A stretch of DNA of 64,000 bases from Siphonodentalium dalli (taxonomy: Eukaryota > Mollusca > Scaphopoda > Gadilida > Siphonodentaliidae): NCBI GenBank assembly GCA_032622095.1, contig CP136065.1, positions 59,201,094-59,265,093 of the forward strand, read 5' to 3'. Of this stretch, positions 60,301 through 64,000 are shown piece after piece (the first letter of the stretch is position 1; the number at the start of each line of letters is the position of its first letter). Under the pieces are notes generated by a model that searched no databases, was not told the DNA's origin, and was given only the letters and a program-made list of their open reading frames with translations. Made by a program: the position numbers and the translations under genes.

Positions 60301-63033
60301 CAGCACCCATCATATACTCATGCTAAACTAAGAATATTTGCTTAATAAATCCCAATGTTGTACATTCCTATTCTCATATGACTTCATATGGCTAGAATAA
60401 TCTTAAATGTTTCCATAGATTACTGGTTGCTTTTGGCATGTCTGTGATTGATCATCAACAAAATTAGGGTCTATCACAAAGAACAGGTACAAAATCATTT
60501 TAGACTGTCATTATAATTTTTCGGATGTCTCAACCTGTCAATGAGAGCCCAGTTATTGTATGGCTTGATAGTTAATAGCGCAGATCACATTGAACACTCT
60601 TTTATTTTCACGTTAAATACCCTTTATTTTCACAGCTATACCTCAGATCACCTTGAATGCCCTTTATTTTTACATCTATACCTCATATCACATTGGATGC
60701 CCTTTATTTTTACAGCTATACCTCGGATAACATTGAATGCCCTTTATTTTTACTTCTACCTCGGATCACATTGAATGCCCTTTATTTTTACAGCTATACC
60801 CCAGCTCAAAAATTGTTTACATTCCTTATTGGTTGAGAACCAGCAGCTATGTACGGAGGCAGCATGTTCGACGCTGTCGTCTACTCGCCTGCAGCAACGA
60901 TTGGCTGTTGCCGAAAGGTTCTTTACCGCGTTGGCTCGACAATTGCCCACAGAGAACAAAACGCCAGCCAGGAAGAAAAAGGCAAATCAAACCAATCTCA
61001 GCAAACAGAAAAGGTATATATAGCATCTCTATCCAAGTTTTTAAGATGTCAAAAAGATAGTATTTTAACCCTTCCATGACTGGAGCTTCCTGAAATTCGA
61101 AAATCCTGTGGCAATGCATTCTCTCTTATATATGCGAGTCTCCCTTAGGGAGCCTCACATTTATAAGAGAATAGATTGGCCTAACAACATTTACCTTGAC
61201 TATGTAAGCCAGTGCATTCTCTTATATATGCGAGGCTCCCTATAGGAAACTCACATATATAAGAGAATGCACAGGAAGAGAGAGAGATATGTTGGAGACC
61301 ATTATGGTACAATTTATATATACAAAAGTTAACTGATGACATAAATACACTATTATCAACTAAATATATAGGCTATTTTGTAATTGGCATAATTGGTTGT
61401 CACTTATTTAGCCATTACAGGTTATTTCTCATTAATCTTAATTGGTGTCAGTCACTAGTTCAGAAAGCAAAAGTTAGCATGGACAGCAGCTGTGCATGTG
61501 TTTGGTAGGATGCCAGTGATCTTGCTTTCAATTGAACCGACTAATAAAAATGATGAGAATGAAGTTTCTCTTTAACTGGATGTGTGATTGTCAGCTGTTT
61601 GTTCCCAACACTTATTTAATTATATAGAGATATATTGGTGAAAACTAGACGATTTTGACTTATATTGGGATTAAATCATAAGAAATTAGCTGAAACAGGC
61701 TCTGTAGCCTTATTCACTGTCAGAGGGGTTTGCTGGCCCTGTGCAAAGGGTGCAGGCCCTCCTGTGTGCGCTCTGCCAGGGTACACCGAGTCACCACACA
61801 AAATTTGGTTGAAATCGGTCCAGTGGTCTGCTGGAGTCTGGGAGAAAAATCTGTATAGACAGACAGATCCTACTCTTTTATATATATAGATAACTCTTAT
61901 TTTCATAAAGGTAATGAGTTATGACTGAAAACTTTGAAGACAAATTAACTATAGCACACTCAACTGCATAACATTAATAGAAACAAGGATTATTTCTTAA
62001 ATACAAATGTAGCTTAGGATATCCTAATAAATTACCTTACCTTTATTTCTCTTGTGTTTCAGTGCAGCCAAACCAGTAGAGAAGGCTACAATGGGGTTAG
62101 CCCGAGTCGGCTCACGGGCAGCCCTGAGTTTTGCCTTTGCTTTCCTGCGCCGAGCCTGGCGATCTGGTGAGGATTCTGACCTATGTAGTGAGCTGCTGCA
62201 AGAATCTCTTGACGCCCTACAATCGCTGCCAGAGGCGACTCTCTTTGATGAGAGTGGGGTATCTTCTGTTTGGATGGAAGTGGTCGAGAGGGCAACAAAG
62301 TTTCTCCACTCTGTTGTAGCAGGGTATGTAATCTTATCTACTACGTACCTATCTTTCATTCCATAATTCGAAAGAGAGTTGACATATTTTTAGTTGCACT
62401 CTATAAAAACTACACAAATTGGAATCTTGTGATCCAGTTTACTGACACCATTCGTTATTACAGCAAATAGAAATTCCTTGGTAGAAAATTTGTTTTCTAT
62501 AAATGGTAAATTTCGTTCTTGAAAGTAGTGTGCAAAAAAATATTCTCCAACAGTAACTTTCCACCGAAAATAAATCAAGTACTATATTTTTTAATCACTG
62601 GAAATTTCCACAAATCGATGCACAAATTTAATCCGAAAATGGCACTTTGTGTTATCAGTTTGTAAATTTAACAGAAAGGTGTTTTGTTCAAAACTGGTTT
62701 CATAGTATTTAGGATGAAATAGGTAAAATTGTGATCTTTTGCTATTTTAGAGACAACAGTGAGAGTAGTGGTAGAGGTACAAGTAAAATACCCATTCAGG
62801 ATCAGCAGATTGCATTGTCACTACTTTTGGAGCTCGCTGTACAGAGAGGGTCCCTGTCTCATGTACTACAATCAGTATTACTGCTGCTCACGCTGTGGAA
62901 TAATAGCCACCATGAGTATGATAACCGTGTGAGCTCCAGTCTACACTGTGCTCCACTCATCGCTCTGCTCAAAAGATTCGATGGAATCCAAAGCAGCAAG
63001 TCAAGAAATGTGGATATGTCCAGATGGGATGAG
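27278..63033 (+). CDS. HERC2: HERC2 E3 ubiquitin ligase, 5' part (spliced, five exons)
   Basis: HERC2 is a giant HECT-type E3 ubiquitin ligase with three RCC1-like propellers; in animals it acts in DNA-damage signalling, centrosome and protein-turnover pathways. Only the region before the first propeller is present here. Exons 27278-27395, 59713-59913, 60794-61013, 62063-62323 and 62751-63033 have AG/GT borders and compatible phases (0-1, 1-1, 1-2, 2-2, 2-0), and sum to 1083 nt (361 codons) without a stop. The translation tracks human HERC2 block by block: [114 protein letters not shown]. The true N-terminus (about 25 residues) is not located with certainty, and the rest of the gene lies beyond the right edge. 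Recognition is from remembered family sequence; I ran no search. Confidence 0.93.
27490..27700 (-). mobile_element. Family A MITE, copy 5
   Basis: TTAACCCTTTCATGACTGGTG to CATGAAAGGG, inverted relative to copy 4. The first cassette is halved; the right TTAA is lost. It lies 95 bp after the HERC2 donor at 27395. Confidence 0.82.
27813..28048. mobile_element. Family P MITE, copy 4
   Basis: TTAA flanks with ACTTTCTATACTGAAAG and a complementary right end TATAGAAAGGGTTAA. Internal GGGAAATGTTCAGATAATAA. Confidence 0.7.
28069..28101. mobile_element. Family E MITE fragment
   Basis: CAGTAATGCTCTAAGTAATT then GACTCCTTAACCAC; only the terminal part remains. Confidence 0.7.
28208..28310. mobile_element. 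Family P fragment
   Basis: GAATGGTCTATTTCTCATCT and TTTTCAGGAAAAATAAGCAG match copy 1. Confidence 0.6.
28345..28512 (+). repeat. Dispersed repeat Q, copy 1
   Basis: GTCTTAATTAATTATTAATT, TGAGTGAGGTTTTGGTGCTG and TTTATGTCATAATTACCCTT recur inverted at 38366-38545. Confidence 0.75.
28513..29323. other. Unassigned DNA
   Basis: No gene or clear repeat seen. Confidence 0.4.
29324..29521. mobile_element. Family E hairpin MITE, copy 5
   Basis: TA-flanked CAGTAATGATCTAAATAATC to GATTATTTAGGGCATTACTG; nearly full length. Confidence 0.85.
29522..30672. other. Unassigned DNA
   Basis: Apart from a weak inverted pair near 30078-30130 (ACATAACATG..GTTTCAC), nothing recognisable. Confidence 0.4.
30673..30819 (+). 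mobile_element. tRNA-derived SINE-like copy
   Basis: Box-A-like TGGCTCAGTCGGTCAG and box-B-like GCTCAATTCGAC, then a tail GTTACCTGATACATGTGTCT. The head block CACATTAGGTCATCATCAGCC matches the copy at 34255. A family D element is inserted right behind it. Confidence 0.6.
30820..31245. mobile_element. Family D multi-palindrome element, copy 1
   Basis: Terminal AAATAGTGTGTCTGTCATTT and its complement. Two internal palindromes each run GAATGAGGTCCCCAGAGGGT to the mirrored ACCCTCTGGGGACCTCATTC. The central part has GATTAAATTTCG and TCACCTCGATTATGC. Confidence 0.85.
31838..32276. mobile_element. Family D element, copy 2
   Basis: Element 31846-32268 with ends CAAGCCTGAG and CTCAGGCTTG, flanked by GCTGATAT at 31838-31845 and 32269-32276 (8 bp matching; 9 with one mismatch). 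Two palindromes as in copy 1. Confidence 0.85.
32277..33100. other. GC-richer block of unknown type
   Basis: From ~32370 to ~33070 base composition rises well above the surroundings. TCTTCCTGTCGTCTGCTC occurs twice (about 32388 and 32482). AATAAA lies at about 32349. No frame over 86 codons and no recognised protein. It could be a solo LTR or other retroelement remnant, but I see no second LTR or target duplication. Confidence 0.45.
33101..33790. other. Unassigned DNA with a 'pyrimidine-start' repeat fragment
   Basis: 33670-33760 (TATACCCCACTTGAAGATTG...GGGGTATGC) resembles the start of the CCATCC/GTCC repeats at 44165 and 57543. The rest is unremarkable. Confidence 0.4.
33801..33824. repeat. 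Poly-C tract
   Basis: More than 20 consecutive C. Confidence 0.95.
34255..34440 (+). mobile_element. tRNA-derived SINE-like copy
   Basis: Box A CTCAGTTGGTAAG and box B GGTTCGAATCTC at tRNA-like spacing, then the shared tail GTAACTGATTCATGTATCTG. The cloverleaf is not intact, so not a tRNA gene. Confidence 0.65.
34627..34961. mobile_element. Family D element, copy 3, between 44-bp direct repeats
   Basis: The element (34671-34917) has only the two outer palindromes. It is bordered exactly by 34627-34670 and 34918-34961, identical at 43 of 44 positions (TTCTCAAAGTCAAAAGTTGA to GTGCTTGGC). Confidence 0.88.
35453..35694 (+). mobile_element. Family A MITE, copy 6 (truncated)
   Basis: TTCCATGATGGGAGCTGCGC start, two cassettes, and an end CTTTAATGCTGCACCAGCG that is the mirrored left-end block; both TTAA lost. 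Confidence 0.78.
35695..36589. other. Unassigned DNA
   Basis: 36055-36085 shares GCCATGNAGTTCAAGG..GA.CAACTGTC with 37778-37810, a possible old repeat. Nothing else recognised. Confidence 0.4.
36590..36685 (+). repeat. tRNA-like sequence
   Basis: GGAATAGCTCAGTTCAGAGA resembles a tRNA 5' half and GCTCAATCCCAGG resembles box B. The fold is not convincing, so SINE head or tRNA pseudogene. Confidence 0.35.
37216..37383. mobile_element. Imperfect hairpin repeat
   Basis: ACATAAGTTATTGTGGTGG, GTAACATGGTGTG and TGTTCAACC on the left mirror GGTTGAACA, CACCATGTTACCATC and CCACCACAATAACGTATATG on the right. MITE-like, no target duplication defined. Confidence 0.55.
37384..38223. other. Unassigned DNA with the longest open frame of the window
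   Basis: A 160-codon frame at 37632-38114 (+) has no recognised domain, odd composition and partial similarity to repeat DNA at 36055. I do not call it a gene. Confidence 0.4.
38224..38364. mobile_element. Family D element, copy 4 (fragment)
   Basis: TCATTTGCAGAATGAGGTCC joins directly to the inner GCCTCATCTGCTATGGGAG part, so a palindrome has been deleted. The right half is missing. Confidence 0.75.
38366..38545 (-). repeat. Dispersed repeat Q, copy 2
   Basis: Inverted match of 28345-28512 (AGGGTAATTATGACATAAAG, CAGCACCAAAACCTCACTCA). It abuts the broken family D copy. Confidence 0.75.
39072..39280 (-). mobile_element. Family A MITE, copy 7
   Basis: Cassettes with TTGGGAGCC and a right end GCTCCCACCATGAAAGGGTTAA. 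Its right TTAA (39277-39280) is also the left TTAA of the next element. Confidence 0.82.
39277..39666 (+). mobile_element. Family B TTAA MITE, copy 2 (intact)
   Basis: TTAACCCTTTACCCAACA to TGTTGGGTAAAGGGTTAA, 390 bp. CAAATAAAGCTTCAACAGCC, ATATCTTCGGTCTGTCTCAA and GATATCATTGGAACCGGCTC, then two inverted cassettes around a T-rich spacer. No coding sequence. Confidence 0.92.
39667..42424. other. Unassigned DNA
   Basis: 2.7 kb without a recognised gene or repeat. The frames at 39735, 40435 and 40912 show no family resemblance. Confidence 0.4.
42425..42793. mobile_element. Family F foldback element, copy 2
   Basis: TTAA|AGGGGTAC to GTACCCCT|TTAA, 369 bp, almost entirely a hairpin; the loop region has AAATTCATTTTCATTATAAT. 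Same arms as the copy at 18948. Confidence 0.87.
42794..43794. other. Unassigned DNA
   Basis: No gene or clear repeat seen. Confidence 0.4.
43795..44085. repeat. ~153-bp tandem duplication
   Basis: TCAACTCATTTACGTATTCA, TTCTTCACAACGGTAGGGAT and ATGAAAAGTAAGATCCA occur twice and are nearly identical. Confidence 0.9.
44165..44590 (+). mobile_element. CCATCC-rich dispersed repeat
   Basis: TATACCCCCATCCCAAAAGA start, a run of CATCTGTCCATCC, then GATCAGATCTCAATGAAATT and CACCATGGGGGTATCCCAGC. Same type as 57543-57990. Class unknown. Confidence 0.6.
44591..45096. other. Unassigned DNA
   Basis: No gene or clear repeat seen. Confidence 0.4.
45097..45248. mobile_element. Family E hairpin MITE, copy 6
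   Basis: Short palindrome: GTAAGTAATCGACTCCTTAA to mirrored TTAAGGAGTCGATTACTTAC, right end GGCATTACTG. The central GGCTTGTTGCC part is lost. The left end lacks CAGTAATG; mirror symmetry runs into the flank (CCCCAAGTA against TACCTTGGG). Confidence 0.82.
45246..46312. repeat. ~148-bp satellite, about seven units
   Basis: Units contain CCTTGGGATTTCTAAG, GTACCCAATGTAACATTAAC, AAGTAACCAGAAGTAACCA, TGTACCCATGGACCTGAAAT and TTCTGGGAATATGTTTTCTA. Markers near 45251, 45393, 45555, 45840, 45988 and 46138. Copies are well preserved. Confidence 0.92.
46613..46744. mobile_element. Family E hairpin MITE, copy 7
   Basis: TA-flanked; the left arm is shortened by an internal deletion, the right arm full. 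Confidence 0.82.
46747..47502. other. Unassigned DNA
   Basis: No gene or clear repeat seen. Confidence 0.4.
47503..47717 (+). mobile_element. Family A MITE, copy 8
   Basis: AACCCTTTCATAATGGGAGC to CATGGAAGGGTTAA; the first cassette is halved. Confidence 0.82.
47880..48140 (+). repeat. Dispersed repeat T, copy 2 (uninterrupted)
   Basis: Contains the left and right blocks of 13820-13996 and 14949-15050 joined (AAAACAGACTTACAAGG ... TCGTCAATGGG ... TATAATTCTAGGAACAA). Confidence 0.7.
48141..48671. other. Unassigned DNA
   Basis: No gene or clear repeat seen. Confidence 0.4.
48672..49198. mobile_element. Element V with 16-bp inverted ends and 9-bp target duplication
   Basis: Element 48681-49189: CAGTCTCTTTGAAAAG to CTTTTCAAAGAGACTG, a perfect 16-bp inverted repeat. 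Flanked by GGTACTAAA at 48672-48680 and 49190-49198. 509 bp with no transposase; hAT- or MULE-like by ends and target length. Confidence 0.88.
49192..49501. mobile_element. Family E hairpin MITE, copy 8, between 58-bp direct repeats
   Basis: The element (49250-49443) has CAGTGATGCCCTAAGTAATC and GGGCATTACTG ends. Bordered exactly by 49192-49249 and 49444-49501, identical at 56 of 58 positions. Each repeat begins and ends with TA. The left repeat starts inside the right target duplication of element V. Confidence 0.9.
49841..50240 (+). mobile_element. Family B TTAA MITE, copy 3 (intact)
   Basis: TTAACCCTTTACCCAACA to TGTTGGGTAAAGGGTTAA, 400 bp, same plan as copy 2, with the full CCGGCCAAAACCGGCCAAAT block. 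Confidence 0.92.
50237..50745 (-). mobile_element. Family A MITE, copy 9, disrupted
   Basis: The left end TTAACCCTTCCATGACTGGA (50237-50318) shares its TTAA with family B copy 3. The right half of a family A element is at 50650-50745. Between them lies foreign DNA with a degenerate ATC/GTC triplet tract (50430-50590) and (AAC)n. Confidence 0.72.
50746..50950 (+). repeat. Dispersed repeat L, copy 1
   Basis: ATCTTGCTCAAAATAGTTAT, ATTGACAACACA, CTTATATA..AATTAAATGCA and AAGTCCATAATATGTCTTTA are shared with 51930-52295. Confidence 0.75.
50951..51695. other. Unassigned DNA
   Basis: A 115-codon frame at 51205 (+) has no recognised domain. Confidence 0.4.
51696..51863 (+). mobile_element. Family A MITE, copy 10 (minimal intact form)
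   Basis: TTAACCCTTTCATGACGGGAGC and the mirrored end CCCGTCATGAAAGGGTTAA, 168 bp with a single cassette of the TCGACCATAGGTCACC type. It shows the basic A plan with TTAA on both sides. Confidence 0.92.
51930..52295 (+). repeat. Dispersed repeat L, copy 2
   Basis: As 50746-50950 but longer by an internal segment at about 52050-52225. Confidence 0.72.
52296..52790. other. Unassigned DNA
   Basis: No gene or clear repeat seen. Confidence 0.4.
52800..53285. repeat. ~161-bp satellite, three units
   Basis: GTTCCCAAATAAGAAGTGCT, TTATCCTGTCTCGGTCTGTC, CTACTGGGACAGGAAAATAT and GGCCTGTACCAGTCAAATCA repeat nearly unchanged. Confidence 0.92.
53286..53450. repeat. Short tandem repeat next to the 161-bp satellite
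   Basis: CATCGAGTAGTTTTACTCAG then AGAACAGGGACC occurs three times with variable spacers. Confidence 0.88.
53822..53995 (+). mobile_element. Family A MITE, copy 11 (left-truncated)
   Basis: Starts inside a cassette (TCCCATAGGGAGCCTC) and ends CATGGAAGGGTTAA. Confidence 0.82.
54115..54360 (-). mobile_element. Family C TTAA MITE, copy 2
   Basis: TTAACCCTTTGAGTGCCAGG to CCTGGCACTCAAAGGGTTAA, reverse orientation to copy 1, one cassette, long poly-T. Confidence 0.92.
54600..55008. repeat. Dispersed repeat M, copy 1
   Basis: GAATTGACCAACAAAAAATG, TTTCTCTTAAACTGGAT and ACTGGGATTAAAT are matched at 61430-61990. Inside, 54909-54980 is a hairpin (AGTTTGAAGACAAATT against AATTTGTCTTCAAACT). AAGACAGAATTGTTGATTGC is tandemly doubled. 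Confidence 0.72.
55009..55123 (-). mobile_element. Family A MITE, copy 12 (115 bp)
   Basis: TTAACCCTTCCTGAAATTTT to CATGAAAGGGTTAA, with most of the cassette deleted (CATTCTACATAAGAGAATG remains). Confidence 0.85.
55124..55559. other. Unassigned DNA
   Basis: No gene or clear repeat seen. Confidence 0.4.
55562..55687 (-). mobile_element. Family A MITE, copy 13 (partial)
   Basis: One cassette and the right end CATCATGAAAGGGTAA. Confidence 0.75.
55996..56121. mobile_element. Family E MITE, copy 9 (truncated)
   Basis: TA then CAGTAATGCCCTAAATAATC through GCTCTCAGTGAGTGAATGGC; the right arm is lost. Confidence 0.8.
56122..57103. other. Unassigned DNA
   Basis: No gene or clear repeat seen. Confidence 0.4.
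57104..57143. repeat. Perfect 19-bp-arm palindrome, 2-base loop
   Basis: CAGAGTTCATTAGACCCAC, AA, then its exact reverse complement. Single copy here, unlike the family E and A hairpins. Confidence 0.95.
57543..57990 (+). mobile_element. GTCC-rich dispersed repeat
   Basis: ATGCCCCCGATCTCCGATGG start, tandem GTCCGTCCTTCC run, conserved TTTCAACTCATAACTTTGG, and an end CAGTCGGGGGCGTTACCTCC. A widespread invertebrate repeat type; no protein. Confidence 0.7.
57991..58590. other. Unassigned DNA
   Basis: TATTCTGAATACCAACCAGT is doubled at 58450-58510; nothing else. Confidence 0.4.
58591..58834 (-). mobile_element. Family A MITE, copy 14
   Basis: TTAAGCCTTCCATGACTGGA to CATCATGTAAGGGCTAA; two cassettes, the first shortened. 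Confidence 0.82.
59055..59254. mobile_element. Family E hairpin MITE, copy 10
   Basis: TA-flanked CAGTAATGCCCAAAGTATAT to AGGACATTAC; the second arm has a small duplication TTTCCCATAA. Confidence 0.82.
59429..59689 (+). mobile_element. Family P MITE, copy 5 (intact), next to HERC2 exon
   Basis: TTAAGCCTTCCTATACTAAA to CGAGTATAGAAAGAGTTAA, TTAA both ends, 261 bp. It ends 23 bp before the exon at 59713. Confidence 0.82.
59713..59913 (+). CDS. HERC2: HERC2 exon with cysteine-rich segment
   Basis: 201 nt, phase 1 to 1. Starts [18 protein letters not shown] and continues [16 protein letters not shown], giving eight Cys in about 25 residues, which looks like a small metal-binding knuckle. A charged, Glu/Arg-rich helix ([17 protein letters not shown]) follows, then [14 protein letters not shown], which matches human HERC2 SILDSWVWGKQP. 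Human HERC2 has a Cys-free acidic linker in place of the Cys-rich part. The acceptor lies only 23 bp after a TTAA MITE. The donor G|GTAAGT is copied repeatedly into the intron behind it. Confidence 0.92.
59863..60328 (+). repeat. Tandem array of the HERC2 exon end plus 5' splice site
   Basis: The last ~50 nt of the exon (coding [17 protein letters not shown]), its donor and the following ~25 nt are repeated about five more times, with decay, into the intron. Recurrent landmarks are CCAAGGCATCAGCACCCATC and CAGCCCGGTAAGTTAG. Intact GTAAG donors occur at 59914, 60043, 60113, 60211 and 60277; the copy near 59970 has lost its GT (CCCATTAAG). The first copy is the coding one. Confidence 0.88.
60329..60580. 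other. Middle of HERC2 intron between the two arrays
   Basis: About 250 bp of unremarkable AT-rich DNA separate the donor-type array from the acceptor-type array. I see nothing specific in it. Confidence 0.6.
60581..60793 (+). repeat. 40-bp tandem array of the HERC2 3' splice site
   Basis: The acceptor region of exon 60794 is repeated with a 40-bp period about five times upstream. The unit is CCTTTATTTTTACAG, then CTATACCTCGGATCACATTG and AATGC. AG dinucleotides in the acceptor position survive at 60634-60635, 60714-60715 and 60792-60793 (the used one). Other copies have ACAT, ACTT or ACGT instead. Confidence 0.88.
60794..61013 (+). CDS. HERC2: HERC2 exon
   Basis: 220 nt, phase 1 to 2. After joining it reads [20 protein letters not shown], then [21 protein letters not shown] and a basic, low-complexity tail ([17 protein letters not shown]). 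This aligns with human DVNELKECLSVLVKEQQAL and LSALRLKQRLVILERYFIAL without gaps. The acceptor was placed at ACAG|CTATACC because only that site keeps both phase and length against human; AG|CTC ten bases later would break phase. The same acceptor sequence is repeated upstream every 40 bp. Confidence 0.9.
61065..61275 (-). mobile_element. Family A MITE, copy 15 (right end lost)
   Basis: TTAACCCTTCCATGACTGGA, two cassettes, broken at GAATGCACAGGAAGAG. Lies in the HERC2 intron 61014-62062. Confidence 0.85.
61430..61990. repeat. Dispersed repeat M, copy 2, with retroposon insert
   Basis: Matches 54600-55008 around TTTCTCTTTAACTGGATG and AACTTTGAAGACAAATTAAC. Interrupted by the 61690-61895 insert. 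Confidence 0.7.
61690..61895 (+). mobile_element. Retroposon 3' fragment
   Basis: AAATTTGGTTGAAATCGGTC, CTGGGAGAAAAATCTGTATA and GACAGACAGATCC, ending in TATATATATAGAT. This is the look of a LINE/SINE 3' tail with a short terminal repeat. GC-richer than its host. Confidence 0.6.
62063..62323 (+). CDS. HERC2: HERC2 exon, most conserved block
   Basis: 261 nt, phase 2 to 2; acceptor TGTTTCAG|T, donor GG|GTATGT. It encodes [20 protein letters not shown], then [37 protein letters not shown] and [20 protein letters not shown], ending FLHSVVAG. Human HERC2 is nearly identical through [20 protein letters not shown] and LFDES.VSSVW.EVVERAT. This is the strongest single piece of evidence for the gene call. 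Confidence 0.97.
62751..63033 (+). CDS. HERC2: HERC2 exon
   Basis: 283 nt, phase 2 to 0; acceptor GCTATTTTAG|A, donor GAG|GTAGAG. It encodes [51 protein letters not shown] and [18 protein letters not shown], ending NVDMSRWDE. The human counterpart is [22 protein letters not shown] and LLLLQLWD, then LLPLLQRFQSI. The donor is weaker than the others; an alternative GT a little upstream cannot be excluded. A hAT-like element begins about 33 bp after the donor. Confidence 0.9.
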
Positions 63034-63065
63034 GTAGAGTTATTTCCAATACATTCCATTCGAGT

Positions 63066-63808
63066 CACGGTTCATGCCACCACTTAACAAATGCAAAAAT
63101 CATTTATATTTGGCAAAAAATATTTTCATTTGCCAAATGTTTTGGCAAGAGACCCAGCCTTGAAGTAGTGTGTCTGTCATTTGCAGAATGAGATCCCCCA
63201 GAGGGTGAATTTAGTGACACTAACCCACACACCGGTCTAGCATCACTAAATTCACCCTCTGGGAACCTCATTATATTAGACCTCATCATTTTGGAAGTAT
63301 CTATGGTTTCAGATCAACATTGTTTTTAGTTACTTTTTTCCTTCTGTTCAGTTTCTATATCCCCTAATTTGCAGCAATATAAAATGCATAATCGAGATGA
63401 TCGAAGGGTGAACATCATCAACTTCTACTGGGGAACATAAACCTGATCCTTGGTCTCACATAGCAGTTGAGGCCTCACCGTGTGGGATATCGCCACTAAA
63501 TTCACCCTCTGGGGACCTCGTTCCGCAAATAACAGACACACTATTTCAAGTCTTGCAAGAGACTTGTCAATTTCTCAAGAAATTTGTTGAAAATACCATT
63601 CATTTCAGGGAAATATCACAATTACTGCTGACCAGAGTGATAGTACAATCCAGCGAGGCGACGATTATAACAATAGTCGTCAAACAGTATTGTTGAAACA
63701 TAAGACTCAATATTGCAGAAATCAATATAGCATTTGGCAACTTCTGAAAGAATTTAGCTAAAATTATTTTCATTTGGTAAAATAAAATCTAGAGCCATTG
63801 CAGACCCT
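63066..63808 (+). mobile_element. Element N2 (hAT-like), interrupted by family D
   Basis: CACGGTTCATGCCACC start aligns with N1 (10551), followed by TTTGGCAAA motifs and CTCAAGAAATTTGTTGAAAA. Carries a family D copy inside. Its ends are diverged, so the limits are approximate. It lies in the HERC2 intron after 63033. Confidence 0.72.
63145..63563. mobile_element. Family D element, copy 5, in N2 with 9-bp target duplication
   Basis: Element 63154-63554, flanked by GCAAGAGAC at 63145-63153 and 63555-63563. N1 has the uninterrupted counterpart (GGCAAGTCAC then TTTTTAATTCCTCAAG), which proves the element limits. Confidence 0.9.
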
Positions 63809-63825
63809 ACATTTAGTAGAGGCAA

Positions 63826-63930
63826 CCCTCTTAATTCAGATTGTTTGGCTTCAGCAGGAACCCTTTGCCGTGGCCCAGTTGCTTCAGCAAATGGCTTCGG
63901 CATTGCTGATTGCTGTAGCCAATTATGAGG
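63826..63930. repeat. Dispersed repeat W, copy 2
   Basis: Inverted match of 3497-3592 (TCAGATTGTTTGGCTTCAGC, CTTCGGCATTGCTGATTGC). Confidence 0.75.
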
Positions 63931-64000
63931 GCTGGTTGAGGTAACAAAAACAAATTGAAATTATTTTTCTCAGACTGTGTGTAAGATTGTAATGAAAAAT

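Noticed and set aside
60605-60790. Open frames in the 40-bp array before the HERC2 exon
   Set aside because: They come from repetition of intron acceptor sequence; no homology until the exon at 60794.
1-64000. Bacterial or phage origin of the window
   Set aside because: Very low coding density, spliced exons with animal HERC2 protein, SINE-like and MITE repeats.

Overview
The window is AT-rich animal nuclear DNA. Spliced coding exons are separated by long introns packed with small transposons. The only conserved gene I recognise is the 5' part of HERC2, a giant HECT/RCC1-repeat E3 ubiquitin ligase, on the + strand. Very short repeated motifs, GTCC-rich 'PSVRPSV'-type repeats, and a HERC2 N-terminus that resembles the human protein but carries an extra cysteine-rich segment point to a marine invertebrate (lophotrochozoan or invertebrate deuterostome). 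I cannot name the species.

Layout. 1-27 kb: mostly repeats, including a non-autonomous Harbinger element (2331-3074), a 1.4-kb hAT-like element nested in a TTAA element (7786-9634), and several tandem arrays (4.1-4.8, 15.3-17.9, 20.5-22.9, 24.8-25.3 kb). A possible micro-exon with a start codon lies at 19426-19458. 27278-27395: first certain HERC2 exon. 27396-59712: a 32-kb intron full of MITEs, foldback elements and satellites. 59713-63033: four closely spaced HERC2 exons. The five certain exons join in phase into 361 codons matching human HERC2 from near its N-terminus, up to about 40 residues past the second conserved helical block. The gene runs off the right edge.

Mobile DNA. Family A (TTAA, end CCCTTTCATGAC), family B (TTAA, end CCCTTTACCCAAC) and family C (TTAA, end CCCTTTGAGTGCC) look like piggyBac-type MITEs. 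They all carry the same ~70-bp palindromic cassette. Family D is a multi-palindrome element with 9-bp target duplication, shown by a nested insertion. Family E is a TA-flanked hairpin. Families F and P are TTAA-flanked. N and V have hAT/MULE-like ends. Many copies are nested.

Most notable: the 880-bp HERC2 intron 59914-60793 has a tandem array of its own exon-end plus 5' splice site at one end, and a 40-bp tandem array of its own 3' splice site at the other. Two hairpin elements (at 49250 and 34671) are bordered exactly by 58-bp and 44-bp direct repeats, which looks like hybrid or unequal exchange between neighbouring insertions.
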